Of a stretch of 7,357 bases of DNA, positions 1-5,959 are shown one piece after another. This stretch comes from Capillimicrobium sp035565675 (GTDB taxonomy: Bacteria > Actinomycetota > Thermoleophilia > Solirubrobacterales > Solirubrobacteraceae), in NCBI GenBank assembly GCA_035565675.1, contig DATMSA010000108.1:1-7357 (forward strand), in the 5' to 3' direction. The position numbers and the translations under genes are program-made. Position 1 is the first letter of the stretch. Each line of letters opens with the position of its first letter. Below the pieces are notes generated by a model, which was given only the letters and a program-made list of their open reading frames with translations, had not been told where the DNA came from and ran no database searches.

Positions 1-32
1 GCCAGTCCGAACCGGCATCTACGGTCTGTCAT
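1..32 (-). CDS. possible 5' end of an unidentified ORF running off the left edge
   Basis: On the minus strand an ATG at 32-30 is followed by about ten open codons (MTDRRCRFGL) to the window edge. Seven bases upstream lies GAAGGAGG, the best Shine-Dalgarno sequence in the window, which is the only reason to propose a start here. Against it, the few visible codons (ACA, AGA, CGT) are unlike the G/C-ending codons of the neighbouring genes, and the local GC content is clearly lower. The stretch 16-1 on the minus strand can also form a short hairpin (GCCGGT-TCGG-ACTGGC, one G-U pair), so it may be structured non-coding RNA. No function can be assigned. If real, the gene lies about 100 bp downstream of the epsilon-subunit gene on the same strand. 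Confidence 0.22.
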   Translation of the reverse strand, partial: MTDRRCRFGL

Positions 33-93
33 GTCCGGCCCTCCTTCGGAGCCTTCAGTCGTGGTGACCGAAAGCCTCCGTCGGAGGCCGGAC
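33..93 (-). promoter_or_regulatory. 61-nt imperfect palindrome, probable structured RNA leader or terminator
   Basis: Two 28-nt arms (33-60 and 66-93) flank a 5-nt loop. Read as minus-strand RNA the pairing is: GTCCGGCC with GGCCGGAC (8 bp, perfect), TCC with GGA, a GAC/GAA internal loop, GGA with TCC, then GCUUUCGGUC with GACUGAAGGC (10 bp, two G-U) closed by ACCAC. On the plus strand the two G-U pairs become A-C mismatches, so the fold favours minus-strand RNA. An alternative fold makes small hairpins: GCCTCC-GAC-GGAGGC (88-74, followed by TTT, terminator-like) and CTCC-GAA-GGAG. The second arm contains the Shine-Dalgarno of the ATG at 32, so in the long fold that site is paired and in other folds it may be freer. 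It could be the terminator of the epsilon-subunit transcript, a translational switch for the next gene, or a dispersed repeat. I do not recognise a known riboswitch class. Confidence 0.5.
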
Positions 94-132
94 GCCTCTC
101 TCAGCCGTTCAGCAGGTCCGTGGGCAGCTCAG

Positions 133-360
133 CTAGGCGCCCCAGGGCATGCCGTCGCCCCACGCCGTCAGCGAGTCGCTGTCGCGCGTGACGCCCTCCA
201 GCAGCGCGGTGCGCTGCCACGGGTTGCGCCTGGGGCGGGCGGGCGCCGGGACCGGCGCGGTCTGGCGCATGAACTGCTCGAGCGCGGCCACCACCGCGGC
301 CGCCTCCTCGGGCGTGGCGCCGGGGGCGACGATGCGCAGCTTGGGGCGGCGGTTGGGCAC
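133..360 (-). CDS. acyl-CoA carboxylase epsilon-like small subunit
   Basis: This 75-residue protein fits the actinobacterial acyl-CoA carboxylase epsilon family (AccE/PccE) in size and layout. It has a short beta-strand start (KLRIV, 7-11), the typical TPEE helix (16-31, TPEEAAAVVAALEQF), a Pro/Ala/Arg linker (35-47), and a tail with conserved-looking tryptophans (W48 in NPWQRTALLEG, W67, W73). In known cases the epsilon chain binds the beta carboxyltransferase and strengthens its association with the biotinylated alpha chain; it has no catalytic site. A beta gene lies upstream on the same strand (4378-5949), supporting the call, but about 4 kb and four genes away instead of adjacent. The start chosen is GTG at 360, because the frame upstream runs into the opposite-strand gene; there is no clear Shine-Dalgarno. 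The family is short and poorly conserved, so the assignment rests on pattern and context. Confidence 0.62.
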   Translation of the reverse strand: MPNRRPKLRIVAPGATPEEAAAVVAALEQFMRQTAPVPAPARPRRNPWQRTALLEGVTRDSDSLTAWGDGMPWGA

Positions 361-381
361 GATCCGGCAGGCTACCGGTCC

Positions 382-1332
382 ATGCCCGAGCTGCAGGTCC
401 TCAACCACGGCGCCGTGCTGGCGGCCGTCACCCCGGCCGACGCGATCGCCCACGTCCGCGAGGCGTTCCTGCGCCACCGCCGCGGCGAGTGGTCGATGCC
501 GCCGAAGGTGTACCTCGACAGCCCGCCGCACGGGGACTTCCGGGCGATGCCGGCCCGCGGCGACGGCCTGGCGATCCTGAAGTGGATCTCCTCGTTCCCG
601 GGCAACCCGGCCGCGCACGGGCTCCCCGCGGTGATGGGGATGGTGTGCGTCAGCGACGCCGCCACCTCGATGCCGCTCGCGCTGCTGGACGCCGCCGCGG
701 TGACGGCGCTGCGCACCGGCGCGGTCGCGGCGGTCGCCGCCGACGCGCTCGCCCGCGAGGGCGCCGCGACCGCGGGCATCGTCGGCTGCGGGCTGCACGG
801 CGCGTGGTCGGCCCGGTGCCTGGCCGCCGCCGGCTACGGGCCCGGCGTGTGCTTCGACCCGCGGCCGGGCGTCGCCGACGCGCTCGCGACCGAGCTGGGC
901 TGGCGCGCGGGGACGCTCGCCGAGGCGCTGGGCTGCGACGTCGTCACGTGCGTCACGCCCGGCGCCGAGGTCGTCGTCGACGTCAAGGACCTGCGGCCCG
1001 GGATGCACCTGAACATGCTCGGGGCCGACGGGCCGGGCAAGGCCGAGGCGACGGTCGGCGCGGTGCGCTCGTGCGCGCTGTTCTGCGACGACTGGGTGCA
1101 GGCCTCGCACGGCGGCGAGCTGACCGGGGCCGTCGAGGCCGGGCTCGTCTCGCGCGGCGACGTCACCGACCTGGGCGCGGTCCTCGCCGGTGAGGCGGCG
1201 GGCCGGCCCGGCCCGCAGGCGGTCACGCTGTTCGACTCCACCGGACTGGCGATCCAGGACCTCGCGATCGCGATCGCCGCGCTCGACGCGCTGCGCGACG
1301 GGCGCGTCGAGGCGCAGCGCGTCAGCCTGTGA
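382..1332 (+). CDS. ornithine cyclodeaminase/mu-crystallin family protein
   Basis: A 316-residue cytosolic NAD(P)-dependent enzyme of the ornithine cyclodeaminase/mu-crystallin family, close to the usual length (about 310-350). Visible family marks: K67 in LKW with the following F72-P73-G74-N75 substrate loop, the RTGA motif (111-114), the Rossmann turn IVGCGLHGAWSA (133-143), GADGPGKAE (214-222) with D216 at the position of the catalytic aspartate, and the C-terminal FDSTGLAIQDLA (284-295). The family includes ornithine and lysine cyclodeaminases, alanine dehydrogenases and ketimine/pyrroline-2-carboxylate reductases, and sequence alone does not choose between them. The frame is open back to 31, but the upstream part overlaps the epsilon gene and matches nothing, so ATG 382 is preferred; the ribosome site is weak. 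The gene is inserted on the opposite strand within a minus-strand series, diverging from its left neighbour and overlapping its right neighbour's end by 11 bp. Confidence 0.88.
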   Translation: MPELQVLNHGAVLAAVTPADAIAHVREAFLRHRRGEWSMPPKVYLDSPPHGDFRAMPARGDGLAILKWISSFPGNPAAHGLPAVMGMVCVSDAATSMPLALLDAAAVTALRTGAVAAVAADALAREGAATAGIVGCGLHGAWSARCLAAAGYGPGVCFDPRPGVADALATELGWRAGTLAEALGCDVVTCVTPGAEVVVDVKDLRPGMHLNMLGADGPGKAEATVGAVRSCALFCDDWVQASHGGELTGAVEAGLVSRGDVTDLGAVLAGEAAGRPGPQAVTLFDSTGLAIQDLAIAIAALDALRDGRVEAQRVSL

Positions 1333-2143
1333 GCACGCGCTGCGCCATCACCGGGTCGTCGGTGATGACCGCGTCGATGCCCATCTCCGCGGCGGCGCGG
1401 ATCTCGGCCTCGGCGTTCAGCGTGAACGGCACGACCTTCAGCCCGGCCGCGTGCGCGGCCTCGACGTAGGCGGCGTCGACCGGGAACTGCGGCGAGACCC
1501 AGGCGGCGCCCATGTCGACGGCGTTCTGGATCGACGTCGCCTCGCCGGCCTTGATCGTCAGCGCCGACAGCGCGACGCCGGGCATCGCCGCCCGCGCGGC
1601 CGCCAGGTTCGGCGGGAAGAACGACTGCACGATCAGCGACGACTGCGGCACGCCGCTGCGCTGCACCGCCGCGGCCAGGGCGCGGGCGCTCGCGCCGGAC
1701 GGGTCGAACTGCTTGAGCTCGATCGACGCCCGCGCGCCGGTGCGCTTCACCAGCGCGAGCACCTCGGCCAGCGTCGGGACCGGGATGCGCTTGCGGGTGC
1801 GCTTGGAGCCGAGCGTGCTGCCGGGCGAGCCGAGCACGTCGGTGCGGCAGTTGCGGCGGATCTGGCGGGCGGTGCGCGCGGCGACCGGGCCGCGGCAGAC
1901 GGTCGTGCGGTCCAGCGTGTCGTCGTGGATGACGACCGGGACGCCGTCCTTGGTCATCTGGATGTCGAACTCGAGGACGAAGCCGCGCTTGGCCGCGGCC
2001 CGGAAGGCCGGCATCGTGGCCTCCGGATAGGTCGCGCGGCCGTCGACGAAGGAGCCGCCGCGGTGGGCCTGGATCTCCATGGACGTGGCGGGTGCGGCGG
2101 CGGTGGCGGTGGCGATCACGGCGAGGGCGGTGGCGAGCATCAT
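1322..2143 (-). CDS. glycerophosphodiester phosphodiesterase (GDPD family), probably exported
   Basis: This 273-residue protein would hydrolyse glycerophosphodiesters (for example glycerophosphocholine or -glycerol) to glycerol-3-phosphate and an alcohol. The TIM-barrel GDPD signature is complete: H27-R28-G29-G30, the PEATMPAF variant of PENTxxAF (40-47) with E41, E58 and D60 in LEFDIQMTKDG, H73 in VIHDDTLDRTT, E142/K144 in IELK, and the C-terminal ITDDP (260-264). Residues 1-21 are an Ala-rich hydrophobic stretch like a signal peptide, but it has no Lys or Arg before the hydrophobic core; no alternative start was found upstream in the same frame. C83 and C99 could form a disulfide outside the cell. 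It begins 33 bp after the transporter gene and is likely co-transcribed with it. The ATG pair at 2143/2140 leaves the exact start open. Substrate is not predictable. Confidence 0.9.
   Translation of the reverse strand: MMLATALAVIATATAAAPATSMEIQAHRGGSFVDGRATYPEATMPAFRAAAKRGFVLEFDIQMTKDGVPVVIHDDTLDRTTVCRGPVAARTARQIRRNCRTDVLGSPGSTLGSKRTRKRIPVPTLAEVLALVKRTGARASIELKQFDPSGASARALAAAVQRSGVPQSSLIVQSFFPPNLAAARAAMPGVALSALTIKAGEATSIQNAVDMGAAWVSPQFPVDAAYVEAAHAAGLKVVPFTLNAEAEIRAAAEMGIDAVITDDPVMAQRVLTG
1346..1367. other. 8-bp perfect inverted repeat just past the cyclodeaminase stop
   Basis: CATCACCG (1346-1353) and CGGTGATG (1360-1367) form a perfect 8-bp stem with a 6-nt loop, 13 nt after the plus-strand stop at 1332 and inside the end of the phosphodiesterase gene. 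It could act as a terminator or 3'-end stabiliser for the plus-strand transcript, but there is no T-tract. It encodes the conserved ITDDP region of the phosphodiesterase (codons ATC ACC and GTG ATG), so it may be a by-product of coding sequence. Confidence 0.28.
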
Positions 2144-2160
2144 CGCGCCGGGACCCTACG

Positions 2161-2190
2161 CCGAACCCGGGGCGCGCTACGCCGGTTCGG
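2161..2190 (-). other. intercistronic hairpin around the transporter stop codon
   Basis: In minus-strand RNA, CCGAACC (2190-2184) pairs with GGTTCGG (2167-2161), and inside it GGCG pairs with CGCC, leaving a 3-nt CCG bulge and a TAGCG loop. The loop carries the UAG stop of the AI-2E transporter gene, and the stem ends 17 nt before the phosphodiesterase start at 2143. There is no U-tract, so an mRNA-processing, attenuation or coupling role is more likely than full termination. Chance pairing in GC-rich DNA is possible. Confidence 0.35.
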
Positions 2191-3262
2191 GCTCCGGCGG
2201 CGGCCCGGCGGGCGGCGGCGCGGCGGGCGGCGGCGCGACCGGCTGCGGGTGGCGGATGCGCCAGATCTCCTGGATGACGATCTGGATCGTCGCGGCGGCG
2301 GGGATCGCCAGCAGCGCGCCGAGGATGCCCAGCAGGCTGGCGCCCGCGAACACCGACAGGATCACCAGCACCGGCCGCAGCTGGACCGTGCGCTTGTAGA
2401 CGAACGGGCCGAGCACGTGCGTCTCGAGCTGCTGGTAGACGATGAAGTAGACGAGGAACGCGATCGCCGTGCCCGGCCCCTCGAAGGCGGCGACGAGCGC
2501 GATCACGATCGCCCCGATGGCCGAGCCGACGAGCGGGATCAGCGCGAAGAACGCCATCTGCACGGCGAGCGGGATCGCGAACGGGATGCCCAGCACCGTC
2601 ATGGCCAGGAACGCGGCCAGCCCGGCCAGCCCGGCGACCGCGAAGGCGCCGGCGACGTAGCCGCCGATCGCGCTGGCCGCCTGCGTCGTGATGCGCTGGA
2701 AGCGCTCGGCCCGCTCGGGCGAGAGCTGGCCGCGGATCAGGCGCATCAGCCGCGGGCCGTCGAGCAGCAGCAGGAACGCGACGGCCAGGATCGCGATCGA
2801 CTCGGCGATGCGCTCGGCCGCCCCGATCGTCACGCTCTCCAGCTCGGACACCGCCCCGCCGAGCATCGACGGCAGCTTGTTCGCCTCGCCCTCGAGCTTG
2901 GCGACGAGCCCGTACTCCTCGTCCCAGTGCTGCAGCGTGGGGTTGTCGCGCAGGTCGCGCACGTAGGACGGCACCTGGCGGATGAACTGCTCGATCTCGG
3001 AGACCAGCGGCGGCACGACCACCAGGCCGACGAGCACGATGACGCCGATGACCCCGAGGTAGACGATGAAGATCGCCAGCGCCCGCGGCGCTCGCGTGAC
3101 CCGCTCGACGAACGCGACCGGGGCGCTCAGCGCGACCGCGACGAACACCGCCAGGATCGCCAGCAGCACGACGTCGCGCAGCAGCCACGTGACGTAGATC
3201 GCGGCGGCGATGACGACGACCACCAGGACCGTGCGGGCGGTCTGCGCCGGGGTTGCGTTCAC
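2177..3262 (-). CDS. AI-2E family transporter (TqsA/PerM-like membrane protein)
   Basis: A 361-residue polytopic membrane protein of the AI-2E transporter family (PF01594, formerly UPF0118). Hydrophobic segments lie at about 11-27, 31-48, 61-84, 153-168, 197-222, 225-248, 249-275 and 298-332. The long hydrophilic stretch 85-150 between the third and fourth segments is typical. Family marks include IPLVGSAIGAI (242-252), YQQLETHVLGPFVY (276-289) and GALLAIPAA (315-323). Members are variously described as autoinducer-2 exporters or ion antiporters, so substrate is unknown. The last 25 residues are a proline-rich tail (APPPA repeats, then PEPEPA) probably on the cytoplasmic side. GTG at 3262 is chosen since it follows the AbrB stop by 11 bp and gives the family N-terminus; the frame is open further upstream but only as antisense-style noise inside the AbrB gene. 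No clear Shine-Dalgarno, so translational coupling is likely. Confidence 0.87.
   Translation of the reverse strand: MNATPAQTARTVLVVVVIAAAIYVTWLLRDVVLLAILAVFVAVALSAPVAFVERVTRAPRALAIFIVYLGVIGVIVLVGLVVVPPLVSEIEQFIRQVPSYVRDLRDNPTLQHWDEEYGLVAKLEGEANKLPSMLGGAVSELESVTIGAAERIAESIAILAVAFLLLLDGPRLMRLIRGQLSPERAERFQRITTQAASAIGGYVAGAFAVAGLAGLAAFLAMTVLGIPFAIPLAVQMAFFALIPLVGSAIGAIVIALVAAFEGPGTAIAFLVYFIVYQQLETHVLGPFVYKRTVQLRPVLVILSVFAGASLLGILGALLAIPAAATIQIVIQEIWRIRHPQPVAPPPAAPPPAGPPPEPEPA
2206..2235. repeat. two perfect tandem copies of a 15-bp unit
   Basis: The unit CGGCGGGCGGCGGCG occurs at 2206-2220 and again, identical, at 2221-2235. It lies inside the C-terminal coding end of the AI-2E transporter and encodes two copies of an Ala-Pro-Pro-Pro-Ala type block. 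As 15 is a multiple of three, gain or loss of a copy would keep frame. Confidence 0.85.
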
Positions 3263-3273
3263 GTGCGGTGACG

Positions 3274-4347
3274 CTACTTGCGCGACCGGACCGCTCCACC
3301 GCCCACCAGCAGGCGCACGAGCGGCGGCGCGAGCAACACCATCGCGAACACCCGCAGCGACTGGACGGCGACGACGAACGTCGTGTTGCCGCCGAGGTCG
3401 GCGGCGGCCGCGAGCACCGCGTACAGGCCGCCGGGCGTCGTGGCCAGGTAGGCGTCGCCGTAGGTGACGTCGGCGAGCGGGGCGATCGCGGCGGCGACGC
3501 CGGCGCACAGCGCCACCATCGCGAGGATCGACAGCAGCGTGGCGGGGAGCAGCCGCCCGGCCTCGCGGATCGTCGCGACCGTGAAGCGCAGGCCGATCTG
3601 CAGGCCGATGAGCGCGAAGCCGACGTCCTGCACGAGCTCGGGGACCGCGGCGTCGCCGGCCAGGCCGGAGACCGACAGCGCCGCCGCGACGACCAGCGGC
3701 ATCAGCAGCGTGCCGGCCGTGAGGCGGATGAGCCGGGCGAGCGCGACCCCGGCGACGCCGCAGGCGGCCGTGAAGACGAGGTCGAGGACGAGCCCCTCGC
3801 CGTCGGCGGCGACCGCGTGCCCGCCGCCGTCGTCGTAGAGCAGGTAGTACGCGACGAGCGGCGCCAGCAGCACGACGACGAGCACCCGCAGGTACTGCAT
3901 GAACGCGACGAGGCGCGCGTCGGCCTTCAGCTCGTCGGCCATCGCGACGATCCCGCTTGCGCCGCCGGCGATGAGGCCCAGGAACGCGGTCGGGCGGTCC
4001 AGGCCGGTCAGGCGCGACATGACGAGCCCGGCGCCGAGCGAGATCGCCAGCGTCGCCACGGTCATCGCGACCACCGCGGCCCAGTCGGCGCCGACCGCCT
4101 CGAGCGTGTCCGCGTCGACCGCCGCCCCGAGCGCGACGCCGACGATCGCCTGGCCGACGGTCAGCCCGGGCTTGGGCAGCGACAGCGGGCGGCGGTGGGC
4201 GACGGCGAGCGCGTAGGCGATGCCGACCACGAGCGCGGCGAACAGCGCCGCGCTCGGCAGCCCGACGGCATCGAAGACGACCGCGGCCAGCGCGGTCCCG
4301 GCGGCGACCCCGAGCCACCTCAGCGTGGGTGCGGCCGTGCGATCCAA
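3274..4347 (-). CDS. AbrB-family integral membrane protein (PF05145)
   Basis: A 357-residue, strongly hydrophobic protein with about ten predicted membrane segments, matching the AbrB family (named after a putative ammonia monooxygenase regulator; unrelated to the Bacillus DNA-binding AbrB). The family is built from two related halves and that is visible here: residues 121-170 (AGGASGIVAMADEL, then QYLRVLVVVLLAP) align with 299-348 (TTPGGLYAVLAAA, then QSLRVFAMVLLAP). FDAVGLPSAALFAALVVG (25-42) is the usual first-repeat opening. The biological role is not established; transport or membrane regulation is only suggested. A hydrophilic Gly/Asp/Glu loop (171-185) joins the halves. The start used is TTG at 4347, with only a weak ribosome site, so it may be wrong by a few codons. 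It starts 30 bp after the carboxylase stop and ends 11 bp before the transporter start, indicating one operon. Confidence 0.85.
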   Translation of the reverse strand: MDRTAAPTLRWLGVAAGTALAAVVFDAVGLPSAALFAALVVGIAYALAVAHRRPLSLPKPGLTVGQAIVGVALGAAVDADTLEAVGADWAAVVAMTVATLAISLGAGLVMSRLTGLDRPTAFLGLIAGGASGIVAMADELKADARLVAFMQYLRVLVVVLLAPLVAYYLLYDDGGGHAVAADGEGLVLDLVFTAACGVAGVALARLIRLTAGTLLMPLVVAAALSVSGLAGDAAVPELVQDVGFALIGLQIGLRFTVATIREAGRLLPATLLSILAMVALCAGVAAAIAPLADVTYGDAYLATTPGGLYAVLAAAADLGGNTTFVVAVQSLRVFAMVLLAPPLVRLLVGGGAVRSRK

Positions 4348-4377
4348 ACGGCCGTCGAGCCTACTTGCGCGTTCCCC

Positions 4378-5949
4378 CTAGAGAGGGATGTTGCCGTGCT
4401 TGCGCTTCGGGCCCGGCTCGCGCTTGGTCTGCAGCGTCTCCAGCGCGGTGATCAGCTTCGGGCGCGTCTCGCTGGGCACGATCACGTCGTCGATGTAGCC
4501 GCGCTCGGCCGCCGTGTACGGGTTGGCGAAGCGCGCCTTGTAGTCGGCCATCAGCTTCTGGCGGCGCTCGTCGGGCGTCGGCGAGTTGGCGATGTCGCGC
4601 CGGTAGATGATGTTCACCGCGCCCTCCGGGCCCATGACCGCGACCTCGGCGGTCGGCCACGCGAAGTTGAAGTCGGCGCCGAGGTGCTTGGAGGACATAA
4701 CGTCGTAGGCGCCGCCGTAGGCCTTGCGCGTGATGACCGTGATCTTCGGGACGGTCGCCTCCGCGAACGCGTACAGCAGCTTGGCGCCGTGGCGGATGAT
4801 CCCGTTCCACTCCTGGTTGGTGCCGGGCAGGAAGCCGGGCACGTCGCAGAGCGTCAGCAGCGGGATGTTGAACGCGTCGCAGGTGCGCACGAACCGGGCC
4901 GCCTTCTCGGAGGCCTCGATGTCGAGCACGCCGGCCAGCGCGCGCGGGTTGTTGCCGACGATCCCGACCGCGTAGCCGTTCAGGCGCGCGAAGCCGATCA
5001 CGATGTTCTGGGCGAAGTGCTCCTGCACCTCGAAGAACTCGCCGTCGTCGACGATCAGGCGGATGACGTCGCGCATGTCGTACGGCTTGGACGGGTCGGC
5101 CGGCACGACGCTGTTGAGCTCCTCGTCCATGCGCAGCGGGTCGTCGGTCGGCTGCACCCGCGGCGGGATCTCGAGGTTGTTCTGCGGCAGGAACGAGATC
5201 AGGTAGCGGGCGTCCTCCAGGCACGCGTCCTCGTCGTCGGCGGCGAAGTGCGCGACGCCCGACTTCGTGTTGTGCGACATCGCGCCGCCGAGCTCCTCGA
5301 ACCCGACCTCCTCGCCCGTCACCGTCTTGATGACGTCGGGGCCGGTGATGAACATGTGCGACGTCTCCTTCACCATGAAGATGAAGTCGGTGATCGCCGG
5401 CGAGTAGACGGCGCCGCCCGCGCACGGGCCCATGATCAGGCTGATCTGCGGGATGACGCCCGAGCAGCGCACGTTGCGCAGGAACACGTCGCCGTAGGCG
5501 CCCAGCGACACGACGCCCTCCTGGATGCGGGCGCCGCCGGAGTCGTTGATGCCGATCACGGGGCAGCCGATCTTGGCCGCCAGGTCCATGATCTTGCACA
5601 TCTTCTCGGCCATGACCTCGCCCAGCGAGCCCCCGAAGACGGTGAAGTCCTGGCTGAAGACGCAGACGCGGCGCCCGTCGATCGTGCCGTGCCCGGTGAC
5701 GACGGCGTCGCCCCAGGGCCGGTTCTTCTGCATGTCGAAGTCGATCGTGCGGTGGCGCACGTAGGTGTCGAGCTCCTGGAAGGAGCCGGGGTCCAGCAGC
5801 TTCTCGATGCGCTCCCGGGCCGTGTGCTTGCCGCGGGCGTGCTGCTTCTCCTCGGCCTCGGGCGACGGGTGCGCCGCGGCCTGGCGCAGCTCCATCAGCT
5901 GCGCGAGCTTCTCCTCGAACGTCTCCGGGTGCGTCTGGCGCTGGCTCAT
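4378..5949 (-). CDS. pccB: acyl-CoA (probably propionyl-CoA) carboxylase beta subunit, carboxyltransferase
   Basis: A full-length 523-residue biotin-dependent carboxyltransferase, cytosolic, which moves the carboxyl group from carboxybiotin to an acyl-CoA. Domain order is the usual double crotonase fold: N-terminal half about 30-270, C-terminal half about 280-510. The first oxyanion-hole motif is DSGGARIQEGV (136-146), followed by PQISLIMGPCAGGAVYSPA (167-185) and FITGPDVIKTVTGE (200-213). The second hole is in KAYGGAYDVMSSKHLGAD (409-426). The specificity residue known from Streptomyces PccB (Asp422) and mycobacterial AccD5 corresponds to D416, favouring propionyl-CoA; an Ile there goes with acetyl-CoA use. 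The usual partner alpha chain is absent from the window; an epsilon-like protein is encoded at 133-360. ATG 5949 gives the family N-terminus and has no Shine-Dalgarno, consistent with a very short leader. It heads a four-gene minus-strand operon. Confidence 0.95.
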   Translation of the reverse strand: MSQRQTHPETFEEKLAQLMELRQAAAHPSPEAEEKQHARGKHTARERIEKLLDPGSFQELDTYVRHRTIDFDMQKNRPWGDAVVTGHGTIDGRRVCVFSQDFTVFGGSLGEVMAEKMCKIMDLAAKIGCPVIGINDSGGARIQEGVVSLGAYGDVFLRNVRCSGVIPQISLIMGPCAGGAVYSPAITDFIFMVKETSHMFITGPDVIKTVTGEEVGFEELGGAMSHNTKSGVAHFAADDEDACLEDARYLISFLPQNNLEIPPRVQPTDDPLRMDEELNSVVPADPSKPYDMRDVIRLIVDDGEFFEVQEHFAQNIVIGFARLNGYAVGIVGNNPRALAGVLDIEASEKAARFVRTCDAFNIPLLTLCDVPGFLPGTNQEWNGIIRHGAKLLYAFAEATVPKITVITRKAYGGAYDVMSSKHLGADFNFAWPTAEVAVMGPEGAVNIIYRRDIANSPTPDERRQKLMADYKARFANPYTAAERGYIDDVIVPSETRPKLITALETLQTKREPGPKRKHGNIPL

Positions 5950-5959
5950 GAGGCGAGGG

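Noticed and set aside
1..32. 3' half of a tRNA, suggested by GGTTCGGAC on the minus strand
   Set aside because: The T-stem does not pair properly around the loop and no acceptor stem or anticodon arm can be built.
85..130. TPP or glycine riboswitch, suggested by CTGAGA and CCGAAGGAG-like strings
   Set aside because: The matching short strings are not in the required order and the other conserved core elements are missing on both strands.
31..381. N-terminal extension of the cyclodeaminase back to the ATG at 31
   Set aside because: The extra 117 residues are low-complexity, match nothing in the family, and lie opposite the epsilon-like gene.
1190..3271. A 693-codon open plus-strand frame
   Set aside because: Same shadow-frame composition, opposite the phosphodiesterase and transporter genes; no recognisable motif.
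834..3299. An 821-codon open minus-strand frame covering the cyclodeaminase, phosphodiesterase and transporter
   Set aside because: Its translation is low-complexity Arg/Ala/Gly/Asp sequence typical of shadow frames in GC-rich DNA, while other frames in the same span encode clear protein families.
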